Notes: a model not told the origin generated them from the sequence alone. A DNA stretch of 64,000 nucleotides from Lysinibacillus sp. FJAT-14745 (GCF_001275675.1 NZ_LITM01000002.1:503257-567256), one strand, 5' to 3'. Numbered from the stretch's first letter, positions 16,221 through 25,868 are shown. A program made the numbers and translations.

Positions 16221-17643
16221 TTAGGATAAATACCTCCTCACTTACAGGAAACTGAATTTGAGTATGTGTACCTTGTTCACTAGGGATAATTGTAAATGTG
16301 CCAGCTAAATCATATTCAACAAGCCTTGTAATAATCTCCATTCCAAATGATGCCTTCACCTCTTGCATTCCAACGCCGTTGTCAGAAATATGAAGTGAAA
16401 TAGTGGAAGCATCCTGTTGAAATTGTATATCGATTGTTCCCTCCTCACGACCAATAAAAGCATATTTCAGTGCATTTTGCAGTAGCTCACAAATGATTAA
16501 CGCGAGCGAAACAGCTTTTTTAGCATGACAAAATAGCTGTACATTATCGTGATGAAAGATTAATTGAATAGATGGTGTGTTGGATGTCCCAACCATTTTA
16601 TGTCCAATCTTTTTAGACAACGCGATAACGTCTACTTTCTCTTCAGCGTTATCCTCATTTTCTAAAATAAGTTCATAAACAGATGAAATACTATATATTC
16701 GATTTAATGCCTCTTGAAAAGCACTTGCACTAGAAGCTGACAAGTCATTTCTCATTTGCAAGCGCAATAGACTTGTAACTGTCTGTAAATTATTTTTCAC
16801 TCGATGGTGAATTTCTCGTATAGCAAATGTTTTCATCATTAGTTCATTTTCTTTCAGCTTAAGCTCTGTCAGATCATGAATAATGAGGAGTGTCACTTTA
16901 TCGTTTTGATCACGAATAGGAATTTTCTTCACAATAAAGGATTTACGATCAATCGTAATTTCTAAGAAAAAGACATCATCGCCGTTATCATAGACTTCCT
17001 GTAAAAAGGGTAAAATCTTATTCAATGCAACGTTGTCAAAACGTTCTAGCCCTGATAGCTCCGATATAAATCGGTAGCCTGCAGGATTGCTATAGATGAC
17101 TTTATTTTCATGATTTGTGAGAATAATTGATTCTACTAACAAATCAGAAACGACTGGAATCGGTTGAGAATTGGGCTCTACAATATGCTCAATTAACGCA
17201 AATGGCATATTCCGAAAATCATCTTTAGGTGTTGTTTGCATATCCACCTTTTTTTCTTGAATTAACACTGCAATAATCTGTTGTTGGTTATTAAAGAGAG
17301 GGACAACGTTTTGTTCAACCGTTATACCTTCCTGTGTGATTGCTCTAGTAATTGACGATTTTTCTTTATTTTTAAAAGCAGAAAATACTGCTGGTTCAAA
17401 GCTTTCAAATACAAATTTGCCAATTACAGATTTTTCGTATAAGCCGCTTTCTATTTTTGGGAAAGCCTCTGCCACAACAATTGCATGTGGTAAGTTTTCC
17501 ATCATACAATCTATGAACATATAACAATCTGTCAATTCAGCATAATACGATAATGTTGTTTCTATTTCTTTTAACTTTTCTATATCTGTTGCAGATAAGC
17601 TCGTATATTTTCGACACAATGATTGAATGTTCGACAGGCTCAA
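16213..17643 (-). CDS. eutW: EutW sensor histidine kinase
   Basis: A 476-residue cytoplasmic kinase with no clear membrane helix. The N-terminal 150 residues are a sensory region, residues about 160-265 look PAS-like (ILTNHENKVIYSNPAGYRF), and the HisKA_2 helix carries EIHHRVKNNLQTV (His279/280). The HATPase domain has CELLQNALKYAF and HISDNGVGM. This is the soluble EutW type that autophosphorylates on ethanolamine. The start is unclear: TTG at 17643 directly abuts GGGGGG, and a CTG two codons later has better spacing. It is the first gene of the operon and has a sigma-A promoter at 17829-17858. Confidence 0.92.
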   Translation of the reverse strand: MSLSNIQSLCRKYTSLSATDIEKLKEIETTLSYYAELTDCYMFIDCMMENLPHAIVVAEAFPKIESGLYEKSVIGKFVFESFEPAVFSAFKNKEKSSITRAITQEGITVEQNVVPLFNNQQQIIAVLIQEKKVDMQTTPKDDFRNMPFALIEHIVEPNSQPIPVVSDLLVESIILTNHENKVIYSNPAGYRFISELSGLERFDNVALNKILPFLQEVYDNGDDVFFLEITIDRKSFIVKKIPIRDQNDKVTLLIIHDLTELKLKENELMMKTFAIREIHHRVKNNLQTVTSLLRLQMRNDLSASSASAFQEALNRIYSISSVYELILENEDNAEEKVDVIALSKKIGHKMVGTSNTPSIQLIFHHDNVQLFCHAKKAVSLALIICELLQNALKYAFIGREEGTIDIQFQQDASTISLHISDNGVGMQEVKASFGMEIITRLVEYDLAGTFTIIPSEQGTHTQIQFPVSEEVFILND

Positions 17644-17672
17644 CCCCCCCTATCAAGGAATAACCAACAAAT

Positions 17673-17796
17673 CAATTATGCCTCGGCATAATTGCGTCTG
17701 GAATCGGCTTTGTGCTTAGCCCTGCACGATTCCGTGACATCCGCCGGAGGCTTTAATTTGTTTCAGCGGCAGTTTGGACTTCCGCTGAAACAAATT
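17673..17796 (+). repeat. Structured intergenic repeat, family A copy A2
   Basis: A GC-richer island between the eutW start and its promoter, so it would sit in the eutW 5' untranslated RNA in antisense orientation. It begins with the hairpin CAATTATGC-CTCG-GCATAATTG, continues with GGAATCG...CGATTCC and CCGTGACATCCGCCGGAGGC as in copy A1. It ends with a perfect 15-bp inverted repeat AATTTGTTTCAGCGG (17755-17769) / CCGCTGAAACAAATT (17782-17796). No open frame of note. Confidence 0.7.
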
Positions 17797-17828
17797 AATT
17801 TTGATTATTCTTATAATTTCTTGTCATC

Positions 17829-17858
17829 ATTATAAACCTTTTGTAATATTATTTTCAA
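17829..17858 (-). promoter_or_regulatory. Sigma-A promoter for the eut operon (eutW)
   Basis: Minus-strand TTGAAA (17858-17853) and TATAAT (17834-17829) with an 18-base spacer in an AT-rich stretch upstream of eutW. It lies just downstream of the terminator of the preceding helicase gene. The leader it would produce contains repeat copy A2. Confidence 0.7.
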
Positions 17859-17985
17859 TATAAAAAATAAATTATTTTAATAATTTTTGTTGCAATACAA
17901 AGAACTATATAGCTTAAAAGAGAAATATTCAACAGTTTTTTTCGGACTCATCATTATTTTATGATAAAAATGTTATTTAAATATA

Positions 17986-18024
17986 TAAAAAAACGAGATT
18001 GCAACAGGTGCAATCTCGTTTTTT
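17986..18024 (-). terminator. Bidirectional terminator after the DinG-type helicase gene
   Basis: Stem AACGAGATTGCA (17992-18003) / TGCAATCTCGTT (18009-18020), loop ACAGG, flanked by A and T runs on both sides. It starts at the stop codon of the helicase gene and isolates it from eutW. Confidence 0.85.
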
Positions 18025-19932
18025 CTACTTTATTTCTGGTGTAACAGCCAATATATTTTCAAATGTTTCACGTTGCTTTGCTTCTTCTTCATTCAACAAA
18101 ATATGGATATCTCCATGGTCATTTGAAGTACGAATTAAACGCCCCATCCCTTGCTGTAAACGAAGCTGCATAAACGGTAATTCCACTTCTTCATATGGAT
18201 TTTCTGCAAATGTACGTTTCGCATCAAATAATGGATCATGTGGAGGGAAAGGTAAATCATAAATAATAACTCGTGTTAATGCCTCCTCCGGCAAATCTAG
18301 ACCTTCCCATAAATGATAAGAGCATAATGTTTTCATTGTGCCTTCTTGGAAATCACGAACAATTCCTGATAGTTCACGGTCCCCCTCAAACGCTACATAC
18401 ATTCGTTCCATAAGAGGTAGTTCCGCTTTGAAATCTAACATTGCTTGTTTTGATTTAAATAATATTAATGTTTTTTCTCCATCACGTAATAGCTGTTGAA
18501 CACGCGCCGTTTTCTCCTTTTGAGATAGCTCATGTAAATAAATTCGCATCACTTCTTCATAATCGAATGGAGAAGGAACAGAAAACGATTGATAATTACG
18601 AATTCCTAAACTATAGGCAATATACGAAAAATCTTTATTGACTGATAAAGTTGCTGAAGAGAATACTATTGGAAGTTTTTTAGAGAATAATTTTTCTGCT
18701 AAAACTTCTGTGATGAGACGCGGCATAATTACGAGCGTTTCCTCCCCATCCGTTTCCTCTAACCAATCGACTGCATCTCCCTGTGCTATGAAAATACGTA
18801 AAGATGCCTCGTATTGTTCTAAATACTCCTCTGCCATATTTAATTCATACTCTGGAATCATATACATTTCAGATTCAAAGACAAATTCCTCGAGTAATGT
18901 TTCGACATCCTCAATAAGTTGTTTACCGTATTTCAACAGATTTGGCGATTTATTAATACGTTTACGCTCTTCTTCAGAAACTACTAGATCATCTCGTAGC
19001 TGGTCAAAAAATAGCTCGTGGTCATCTTGTAATTTTTCCATCGCATATAATGTACGCTCTCGCACACCATCCACCATTAAACGCTCTAACAATGTGACAA
19101 TTGTTGTCGCCTGTACTTTATACGTCATTGCTTTTTGCGCAGCATATTCTAATAAATGACCTTCGTCTAGCACCATCATTGATACTTCAGGCAATAAAGC
19201 TAGTTGCCCTTCACGTTCACGAGACTCCTTTGTTGCTAAATGCTCCATCAAAAAATCTTGCGAACAAATGATTAAATCCGTCGATTTACGATAATGTGCA
19301 CGATTTAATGTTTGACCACAGCGATTACGTAGATCACATACTGAACACTGCATAATCGAGTTGTAGTTTACTTTTTGCCAATCTTCATCACTGACAGTTG
19401 GATATTCGCTGCGTTCACCATAAGGTTGTATAGCAATCATCGAGCCCTGTGCATATACTCCATCAGGTATAGAAAAGGCAATATCATCGATCCATTCATC
19501 GGTTTCCACTTTTTCAGCTTCCTCAAAACGCTTTAAGCATAAATATTGGTCTCGTGACTTTGCTAGGCGAACATCAATTTCAAGACCTAACGTTTTCTGT
19601 AGCTTATAAATATCGCCGCCCTCTTTTACTAGCTGGTCGATTAAAGTTTCATCTGCACAAGCGATAAGGGCTGGTTTGCCAGTATAGCGTGCATAGGATA
19701 CAGCTGGTAGTAAATAGGCAATTGTTTTCCCAGTCCCTACACCTGCCTCCGCAAAAAGCACGTTTTTTTCTTTTAGGGCTTGCTCAATTTGATAGGCCAT
19801 AAAAATTTGCTCATCACGGCATTCAAAGCCCTTTTCAGGTAATTCATCGTAAAGGACGTCCCCCATCCAGTCACCTAATGACTCAAAAAATGAGCGGTCC
19901 TTTGTTAATACAAATGGTAAAGATTTACGCAA
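18025..19932 (-). CDS. DinG/YoaA-type XPD-like DNA helicase
   Basis: A 635-residue superfamily 2 helicase. Walker A is AEAGVGTGKTIAYLLP (about residue 62), motif II is DEGH (VLDEGHLLE), and the C-terminal motifs FSSATLS, GLDLPEEALTRVIIYDLPF and QGMGRLIR are clear. Four cysteines lie in the iron-sulfur position (YLCLKRF, then MQCSVCDLRNRCG). The size fits E. coli YoaA/DinG rather than the longer B. subtilis DinG with a nuclease domain. Such enzymes unwind replication or R-loop structures in DNA repair. TTG start with GGGGG eight bases upstream. It precedes the eut operon but is separated by a terminator. Confidence 0.9.
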   Translation of the reverse strand: MRKSLPFVLTKDRSFFESLGDWMGDVLYDELPEKGFECRDEQIFMAYQIEQALKEKNVLFAEAGVGTGKTIAYLLPAVSYARYTGKPALIACADETLIDQLVKEGGDIYKLQKTLGLEIDVRLAKSRDQYLCLKRFEEAEKVETDEWIDDIAFSIPDGVYAQGSMIAIQPYGERSEYPTVSDEDWQKVNYNSIMQCSVCDLRNRCGQTLNRAHYRKSTDLIICSQDFLMEHLATKESREREGQLALLPEVSMMVLDEGHLLEYAAQKAMTYKVQATTIVTLLERLMVDGVRERTLYAMEKLQDDHELFFDQLRDDLVVSEEERKRINKSPNLLKYGKQLIEDVETLLEEFVFESEMYMIPEYELNMAEEYLEQYEASLRIFIAQGDAVDWLEETDGEETLVIMPRLITEVLAEKLFSKKLPIVFSSATLSVNKDFSYIAYSLGIRNYQSFSVPSPFDYEEVMRIYLHELSQKEKTARVQQLLRDGEKTLILFKSKQAMLDFKAELPLMERMYVAFEGDRELSGIVRDFQEGTMKTLCSYHLWEGLDLPEEALTRVIIYDLPFPPHDPLFDAKRTFAENPYEEVELPFMQLRLQQGMGRLIRTSNDHGDIHILLNEEEAKQRETFENILAVTPEIK

Positions 19933-19977
19933 TTGACGTTCCCCCTCTAACTATCTGGTCCTATTATACGCGACGAA

Positions 19978-20008
19978 ACGGAAGATAAGAAAAAATCTTA
20001 TCTTCCGT
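19978..20008 (-). terminator. Hairpin after ypsC, probable terminator
   Basis: Perfect 13-bp stem ACGGAAGATAAGA (19978-19990) / TCTTATCTTCCGT (19996-20008) with an all-A/T loop, ten bases past the ypsC stop. The following T run is weak, so it may slow rather than stop transcription. Confidence 0.55.
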
Positions 20009-20017
20009 TATCGTTCG

Positions 20018-21154
20018 TTAATCTCTTTTAGACTTTTGTCCCCAGAACTGGTAATAATTCGTTTCAATAAAGCCATTGAATAATTTACGCTTCTTCGTCG
20101 ATTGACGACCGTACAATTCCTCAAAGTTTTTCATTGAGGACAACATGTACACAGACCAAGTCGGATAGTTTTTCATGACTTTTCCTAAATCACGAATTAC
20201 CTGCTCTACGACTTCGATGTCACCAATACGCTCTCCGTATGGCGGATTACCAATCATAACACCATCTGTTAGCAGTGTTGTAAAATCACGTGCTTGCATT
20301 TGCTTGAACGTAATCATATCACCAAAGCCAGCTTCTAGTGCATTTTCTTGTGCAATACTCACCATGCGATGATCTATATCAGATCCGAAAATTTCTAATG
20401 GCTGATCATAGTTCGCTAAGCTATCCGCTTCATCTCGCGCTGCATCCCAAATTTTTGCCTTCATCCATGGCCAATCCTCTGAAATAAATTCACGATTATA
20501 GCCCGGTGCAATATTTTGTCCAAACATTGCAGCTTCTAACGCAATTGTGCCAGAACCACAGAATGGATCAACGAACGGACGATTCGGATTCCACTTCGAA
20601 ACTTGTACGAGTGCCGCTGCTAAGGTTTCTTTTAAAGGTGCTTCACCCTGTGCTTGACGATAACCACGCTTATGCAAGCCCGCACCCGATGTATCAATAG
20701 TAAGTGTAGCCACATCTTTTAAAATTGAAACTTCAATTTTATAGGTTGCACCGGATTCATCTAAAAACCCTAAACGTTTATAATGCTGTTTCATGCGTTC
20801 TACAATTGCTTTTTTAGTAATTGCCTGACAATCTGGCACACTAAATAATTTGGATTTAACAGACTTCCCTGATACTGGGAAAGCCGCATCCACTGGTAAG
20901 TATTTTTCCCACGGTAAAGCTTTTACACTTTCAAACAACTGTTCAAAAGATTTAGCAGGAAACTGTCCTACCACAATTTTTACTCGGTCTGCTACACGGA
21001 GCCATAAGTTTGTTCGTGCAATGGCCGTTTCGTCACCTTCAAAATACACTTTGCCGTTTTCGACTGTTGTTTCATAGCCTAGTGCCTTTACCTCTTGTGC
21101 CACAATCGACTCTAGTCCCATTGCAGCAGTTGCTACTAATTTATAGTTTGCCAT
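20018..21154 (-). CDS. ypsC: YpsC, THUMP-domain rRNA guanine methyltransferase
   Basis: A 378-residue SAM-dependent methyltransferase of the RlmL/YpsC family that modifies 23S rRNA guanine N2. An N-terminal THUMP-type RNA-binding region (about 1-160, with ETTVENGKVYFEGDE and NLWLRVADRV) precedes the Rossmann methylase. That domain has PFVDPFCGSGTIALEAA for SAM and the catalytic IGNPPYGERIG. Gene order next to rnpB and gpsB is the same as in Bacillus, supporting orthology. ATG at 21154 follows AAGGAAGG. Ends near a hairpin at 19978. Confidence 0.9.
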   Translation of the reverse strand: MANYKLVATAAMGLESIVAQEVKALGYETTVENGKVYFEGDETAIARTNLWLRVADRVKIVVGQFPAKSFEQLFESVKALPWEKYLPVDAAFPVSGKSVKSKLFSVPDCQAITKKAIVERMKQHYKRLGFLDESGATYKIEVSILKDVATLTIDTSGAGLHKRGYRQAQGEAPLKETLAAALVQVSKWNPNRPFVDPFCGSGTIALEAAMFGQNIAPGYNREFISEDWPWMKAKIWDAARDEADSLANYDQPLEIFGSDIDHRMVSIAQENALEAGFGDMITFKQMQARDFTTLLTDGVMIGNPPYGERIGDIEVVEQVIRDLGKVMKNYPTWSVYMLSSMKNFEELYGRQSTKKRKLFNGFIETNYYQFWGQKSKRD

Positions 21155-21157
21155 ACA

Positions 21158-22897
21158 TTAATTCCTTCCTTGATGCTCTATTTCCCAATACTCCATAAAC
21201 TCAATAAGTTCCTGAAGTGGCAACGGTTTGCTGTAATAATAGCCTTGAATTATATCACAGTTCATTTTACGTAGTATATCCACTTGTTGTGCTTGTTCTA
21301 CACCTTCAGCAACAACTTTCATTTTTAAGCGATGCGACATTTGAATAATCGCATCTACTACTGCCTGTTTTTCATCGAGTGAGCCAATATGTTGAATGAA
21401 GCTTCGATCGATTTTTAAATAATCCAGGGGGAAGCGAACTAAATAACTAAGAGACGAATAGCCTGTCCCAAAATCGTCAATAGAAATTTTAAAGCCCATT
21501 TTCTTAAGTCGCACAAGCTTGCTAACCGTTTCATTGGCACTGTTCATCACAGTACGTTCTGTAACTTCGATTTCAAAATTGTTAGCAGACGTGTTATAAC
21601 GCTCTAATATCGCTTGAACAGAGTCTAAAAAATTTTGTTGCTTAAAGTGAATGCTTGAAATATTGATGGCAACCGGAGTCTTGTAGCCACATCGACGCAT
21701 CTCTATAACTGCCTTACAAGCTTTTTCTATAATTACTTCGCTTAAAGGAATGATTAATCCTGTTTCCTCGGCATAAGGAATAAATTCTGCTGGCGAGACA
21801 AATCCCAATCTTTCACTATTCCAACGTACAAGTGCCTCTACCCCTTGAATCTCTTCATCTTCCACAGATATTTTAGGCTGGAAATGAAGCTCAAATTCCC
21901 GATTTTCAATAGCTCTTCGTAATTCCGAATCTAATAATAAAACACGCTGAGAATCAGTCTTCAATTCCTCAAAATAAAATGCATAGTCGTTTAGGCCATT
22001 CTTTTTTGAATAAGTCATTGCCTTGTCAGCACAATGAATCAATTGCTCGGTTGTCTCACCTTCTGATGGATACATGCTGATACCAATACTCGTAGAAATA
22101 AAAATATCTTGACCATTAATATCTAAAGGCTGTTCAATAATCCCAATAATTTGTTCAGCAAAATTTGCGGCTTCATTGTCATTCTTAACGTTTGTTAACG
22201 TAATAATAAACTCATCTCCGCCATATCTTGCAATGATATCTTTATTTTTTAACAAGGTTTTTAAACGCTTTGCCACTTCTACTAGAATGGTATCTCCGAC
22301 TGCATGACCTAACGTATCATTAATTTGTTTAAATCGATCTAAATCTAAAAAATAAACTGCATGCTGTACTGAATGAGAAATAGTAGAAGTTGATTCTAAT
22401 AGATTATCCATTCTTTCAATATAAGCAAATCGATTTGATACTTCCGTTAAAGAGTCCGTTAATAAACTCTTTTCTAGTTCATTTTCTACTATTTTTCTTT
22501 CAGACAAATCTGTGAAAATACCACAGTAATTTGTAATCTCTCCCTCATCGTTGGCTACACCGACAATTGTTAACCATTCTGGATATACGTCTCCGGTTTT
22601 TCGACGATTCCATATTTCCCCCTGCCAAATGCCTTCTTGTCGTATCTTTTCCCACATATCTAAATAAAATTGCAATTCATGTACACCAGACTGTAGAACA
22701 GCTGGTGTTTTTCCAATTACTTCATCGCGTTTATAGCCAGTTACAAATTCAAATGCAGGATTGACCAATTCTATTCTTTTATCTTTATCCGTGATCATGA
22801 TGCCTTCAGATACATTTTCGAAGATTTTTGTTATTAAGGCAGTAGGATATTTGGAAATCGAATTTAGCTTCTCCAGACTATCGTTCACTGAGTTCAT
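21158..22897 (-). CDS. PAS-GGDEF-EAL cyclic-di-GMP protein
   Basis: A 579-residue signalling protein. A PAS domain spans about 20-135 (NVSEGIMITDKDKRIELVNPAFEFVTGYKRDEVIG). The diguanylate cyclase domain (about 140-305) keeps RYGGDEF and the metal-binding FLDLDRFKQIND. The EAL domain (about 320-575) keeps EALVRW, NISSIHFK, EVTE, DDFGTGYSSLSYL, KIDRSFI and VAEGVE. Both active sites look intact, so it may be bifunctional or have one domain dominating. There are no membrane helices, so it should sense a cytoplasmic cue. ATG with GGAG seven bases upstream; the stop is 3 bases before ypsC, so the two may be cotranscribed. Confidence 0.93.
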   Translation of the reverse strand: MNSVNDSLEKLNSISKYPTALITKIFENVSEGIMITDKDKRIELVNPAFEFVTGYKRDEVIGKTPAVLQSGVHELQFYLDMWEKIRQEGIWQGEIWNRRKTGDVYPEWLTIVGVANDEGEITNYCGIFTDLSERKIVENELEKSLLTDSLTEVSNRFAYIERMDNLLESTSTISHSVQHAVYFLDLDRFKQINDTLGHAVGDTILVEVAKRLKTLLKNKDIIARYGGDEFIITLTNVKNDNEAANFAEQIIGIIEQPLDINGQDIFISTSIGISMYPSEGETTEQLIHCADKAMTYSKKNGLNDYAFYFEELKTDSQRVLLLDSELRRAIENREFELHFQPKISVEDEEIQGVEALVRWNSERLGFVSPAEFIPYAEETGLIIPLSEVIIEKACKAVIEMRRCGYKTPVAINISSIHFKQQNFLDSVQAILERYNTSANNFEIEVTERTVMNSANETVSKLVRLKKMGFKISIDDFGTGYSSLSYLVRFPLDYLKIDRSFIQHIGSLDEKQAVVDAIIQMSHRLKMKVVAEGVEQAQQVDILRKMNCDIIQGYYYSKPLPLQELIEFMEYWEIEHQGRN

Positions 22898-23002
22898 GTT
22901 TCCGCTCCATCCTATCTCTCTTTACTACCCTCATTTTTTAGAAAAACGCTTTTGCACCAGTCTACTCATATGTAGACAATATGTATATCGTTGCGATAAC
23001 AG

Positions 23003-23144
23003 TTTAACTTCTTTCAGCATTTTTTTCTGTAGCAGAAGTAAAGCGTCAGCTATATATGTTTTTGTAACGTAAGTGAAACGTCAGTTACATATTGTGAAAG
23101 AAGTTAAAGCTGATTCCGGACGCAATTATGCCGAAGCATAATTG
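23003..23144 (-). repeat. Structured intergenic repeat, family A copy A3 (inverted)
   Basis: Read on the minus strand it starts with CAATTATGC-TTCG-GCATAATTG and CGTCCGGAATC as in A1. Then AACTTCTTTC pairs with GAAAGAAGTT at its far end (10 bp), enclosing a GTAAC/GTTAC hairpin (23064-23088) and a second small hairpin around 23033-23050. It lies in the 430-base gap between the GGDEF-EAL start (22897) and the rnpB terminator; the rest of that gap shows nothing recognisable. Confidence 0.65.
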
Positions 23145-23280
23145 ATTTAGATGTTTATGTATTTTTTTGTTTAAAATCGTAGCGACAGAGGCATGACCAA
23201 CGGTGTACAGCCTTATTCTCAAACGAATATCGCTCATGCCTAGACATGATTAACAAGTAACTATTTCTTACTGTATTCAA

Positions 23281-23309
23281 AAGAAAAGCTCTCCACCAAA
23301 TTGGAGAGC
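23281..23309 (-). terminator. Terminator of RNase P RNA
   Basis: Minus-strand GCTCTCCA-ATTTGG-TGGAGAGC followed by TTTTCTTTT, 22 bases past the 3' end of rnpB. Confidence 0.85.
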
Positions 23310-23330
23310 GCTTGTCATTTCATAAATAAG

Positions 23331-23728
23331 CATCAAAAAATTCCATAAGCCATGTTTTGTTCCCGAGTACTCAAACAGCTATCGCCTCGTACGGCCGGGT
23401 AGTAATCATCTATCTACAGAGCGAACTCTGTCCCTCTATCCGTTCAATTCCTTTTAGAGAGTGCCCCTACCATAATTTGGGTTTCTCACTCGTGGGGTTT
23501 ACCTCGTTCCACCTTGCATGTTTCCAAGCAAGCTACGTCACTGTGGCACTTTCAGGAAGTTTCAACCATATCATTAAGACTTAGGTTTTCCTTCCGCCGT
23601 CAGCCTTTACAGCTGCCTTACCTTATTTTTTCAGTAAGCACGAACACTACGGTCATCTCAGAACCGTGCGAGCATGGACTTTCCTCTACGACGTCTAGCG
23701 CCGCAGCGATTACCAGAATTTCATGATG
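23331..23728 (-). ncRNA. rnpB: RNase P RNA, Bacillus (type B) class
   Basis: The catalytic RNA of RNase P, which removes 5' leaders from tRNA precursors. Minus-strand landmarks match Bacillus rnpB in order: GGTAATCGCTG, GTAGAGGAAAGTCCATGCTC, GCACGGTTCTGAGATGACCG, AAAGTGCCACAGTGACG, GTGGAACGAGGTAAACCCC, GAGAAACCCAAATT, ACAGAGTTCGCTCTGTAGAT and GGAACAAAACATGGCTTA. The ends can pair (ATCATGAAATTC with GGAATTTTTTGAT), giving helix P1 and the approximate boundaries. A promoter and a terminator flank it at the expected distances. Position beside gpsB and ypsC is conserved in Bacillus. Confidence 0.96.
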
Positions 23729-23737
23729 ATAAAAAAG

Positions 23738-23766
23738 ATTATACTAGAGTTTTATGATAAATACAA
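23738..23766 (-). promoter_or_regulatory. Sigma-A promoter of rnpB
   Basis: Minus-strand TTGTAT (23766-23761), 17-base spacer, TATAAT (23743-23738). The predicted start near 23731 coincides with the P1 helix of the RNA. Confidence 0.8.
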
Positions 23767-23781
23767 TATAATTGACAAAAA

Positions 23782-24075
23782 TTATTCGTACAACTTACTA
23801 CCAAATACGTGTTTCTCTAAATTCGAAAGACGTTTTAAAATATCAAAGTTTGTCGTACCAGCTGCCGATGCGACAGGTTGTCTCTTAGGAGTACTATCAA
23901 TTTCTTCTTTTAACTGTTTATTTTCTTCTCGAAGTTGGGCCACCACTTTTTCGAACGTTTCATAGTCTTGTATTATTTCATCAAGAAATGAATCGACTTC
24001 TTCTACATTGTAGCCTTTAAAATTTTTCTTAAATTCCTTTTCTAGGATCATTTTTGACGTTAATTTAATATCCAT
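23782..24075 (-). CDS. gpsB: GpsB cell-division protein
   Basis: A 97-residue DivIVA-like adaptor that shuttles penicillin-binding protein 1 between sidewall and septum. The N-terminal domain has [31 protein letters not shown], with the conserved GYNVEEVD loop, followed by a coiled coil (about 35-62), a variable linker and the C-terminal trimer motif [20 protein letters not shown] at 24075. Its functional partner PBP1A is also encoded in this window at 30336. Confidence 0.95.
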   Translation of the reverse strand: MDIKLTSKMILEKEFKKNFKGYNVEEVDSFLDEIIQDYETFEKVVAQLREENKQLKEEIDSTPKRQPVASAAGTTNFDILKRLSNLEKHVFGSKLYE

Positions 24076-24193
24076 TCACATCGCCCTTCCTCACACTACA
24101 TGCGTTACATTATAGCATACTTCATCACATTATATCGTCTGAAAACATCAAATGTAAGGCTAAACTTGTCGTTTCTTGCGCTTACCCGGGAAA

Positions 24194-25450
24194 TTATTTC
24201 TTATTTCCTAACCGGAGTAACCTCTTTTCCCAAGAAATTTCCCATTTCTCCTTTTGTTCTACTCTCCATTGCTCATTCTTTTTTATTAATTTTATACCCT
24301 CTTGCGTATAATAAAAGGCCTGGTCATAATTTTTCATTTGATGCTCATAGATCATTGCTAGCTGTTCTAATACATGCAACTTTTTTCGTGGATCAACGAA
24401 ATGTAGAGCAGCCACAAATGCATCGATCGCTTCACTAAACTTTTTATTTCTTTTATGCTGTATGGCTAAATAATATTGTGCATTTCCCGCTTCAAGTGCA
24501 TCAAATTGGGTTGTTACCTTTTCCAAAACTTTTTCGCTTTGTGAACCCTCTTTTAAATCAGCATACCATTTCCCGATATTTGTAAACGTTTTTGCCGATT
24601 CTTCGCTTATCTCTTCAAATAGCAAATTTGTAGAATGGACATAAAGTGTAATTAGTGAAAGTAAATCCCATTCATTATGAAGAAGGACTTTCATAAGTGC
24701 ATCTGGAACACCGCTTTTGATTGCATCTAAATAAATAATAGGTGCAAGATAGCCAGGAATATCTCCAATGCGAGAAAAGCCAAGCTTCTCTTCTTCCACA
24801 GCTTTTAATTTCATTCTTTCCATATCATTTTTCCATAAACGCTTTGAACTATGCAATAAATCGATTTGTCGTTGTGTACGCAGTTTAGGTAATTCTTTTT
24901 GGTTGAGTGTCCAACGTGTTTCAAGTTGCGGCCAGTCAAAGCTTTTTCCATTGTAGGTAATAACCGTCGCGTTTTTTTGCCAAAGCTTTGATTCAAAAAG
25001 TAACGCTGCCTCATGTGCAGGATCAGCTAAAATATATTGAGTTAAAATAAAACTTTCATTTTCCTCTGATACTTCTAAAAAGCCTAGAAGAAAAATTTGT
25101 GTGCCTACACCCTTTAAGCCAGTAGTTTCCGTATCAAAAAACATTACCTTTTCATTTATTTCTAATGCATATGGATGTTCGAACTTTGCCTCTTGCCATT
25201 TTACTAATGCATCAAAAAATGATTGCAACTTATAATGACCGTGCTGATAACTAAATGGATAACGCACTTGCCGTTTAAATACAATACCGAATTCATTTTC
25301 TACAACTGTCAGTCCCGCCTTTTCCCACCGTTCTGTATAGCTTGGAGCAACAGGTTTTTGATAAGCAGGTTTATCTTCTTTTTTTATAGTTGCTGTCGTT
25401 TTTTTACCGAGCATTTTTTTCATTTGTAAAATTTTATTTTCGTAAGACAT
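24194..25450 (-). CDS. mrfB: MrfB, RNase H-like exonuclease (YprB)
   Basis: A 418-residue protein of the YprB family. The DEDD exonuclease fold begins at MFFDTETTGLKGVGTQIFLLGF (first Asp-x-Glu), continues with VITYNGKSFDWPQLETRW and ends with the HNEWDLLSLITLY segment. Residues about 300-400 have TPR-like repeats (AQYYLAIQHKRNKKFSEAIDAFVAAL). In B. subtilis MrfB acts with the helicase MrfA in repair of mitomycin C damage. ATG at 25450 is chosen; ATG seven codons earlier has no ribosome site. mrfA lies upstream on the same strand, but a terminator and a gap of about 420 bases separate them here. Confidence 0.9.
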   Translation of the reverse strand: MSYENKILQMKKMLGKKTTATIKKEDKPAYQKPVAPSYTERWEKAGLTVVENEFGIVFKRQVRYPFSYQHGHYKLQSFFDALVKWQEAKFEHPYALEINEKVMFFDTETTGLKGVGTQIFLLGFLEVSEENESFILTQYILADPAHEAALLFESKLWQKNATVITYNGKSFDWPQLETRWTLNQKELPKLRTQRQIDLLHSSKRLWKNDMERMKLKAVEEEKLGFSRIGDIPGYLAPIIYLDAIKSGVPDALMKVLLHNEWDLLSLITLYVHSTNLLFEEISEESAKTFTNIGKWYADLKEGSQSEKVLEKVTTQFDALEAGNAQYYLAIQHKRNKKFSEAIDAFVAALHFVDPRKKLHVLEQLAMIYEHQMKNYDQAFYYTQEGIKLIKKNEQWRVEQKEKWEISWEKRLLRLGNKK

Positions 25451-25812
25451 TACCTTCACCATTTTCTGCATGTAAGATTGCTAAAACTTATAGTACCTTT
25501 TTGGTTCCTGTAAACTATCTTGATGGAAAGACTGAATCACCATCACATTTAGCCTACATGCTGCCATTACCATCAGAGTGCTCATCCCAAAATTGTGAAT
25601 CCCCGAATGAACAGTGGATAAAACGCTTGTTATAACATGTTTATAACACTTTCAAAATTGAGGATTGTCCTTATTTTTTACCACAAGTATAACCTATATT
25701 AATCATAGCGCATCCTTTAGCTTCTGCATAAAGAGAAGATATGCCTATTTTGGTTAAAATATTGAACGTGATTGTGTAAGATGTTAACCGTAAAATGATT
25801 TATATAATAATG

Positions 25813-25868
25813 AAAAAAGGGCTTGTAGGAATAGTTTTTTAGACTTTTTCCTCTTTAAGCCCTTTTAG
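25813..25868 (-). terminator. Terminator after mrfA, in a 420-base gap before mrfB
   Basis: Minus-strand AAAGGGCTT...AAGCCCTTTTTTC closes a long, A/T-rich hairpin just past the mrfA stop. The remainder of the gap (25451-25812) carries no supported gene; a short open frame on the plus strand around 25500-25635 has no ribosome site. Confidence 0.75.

Noticed and set aside
25450-25640. Plus-strand open frame upstream of mrfB
   Set aside because: It has no start with a ribosome site, overlaps the mrfB start on the other strand and has no recognisable motif.
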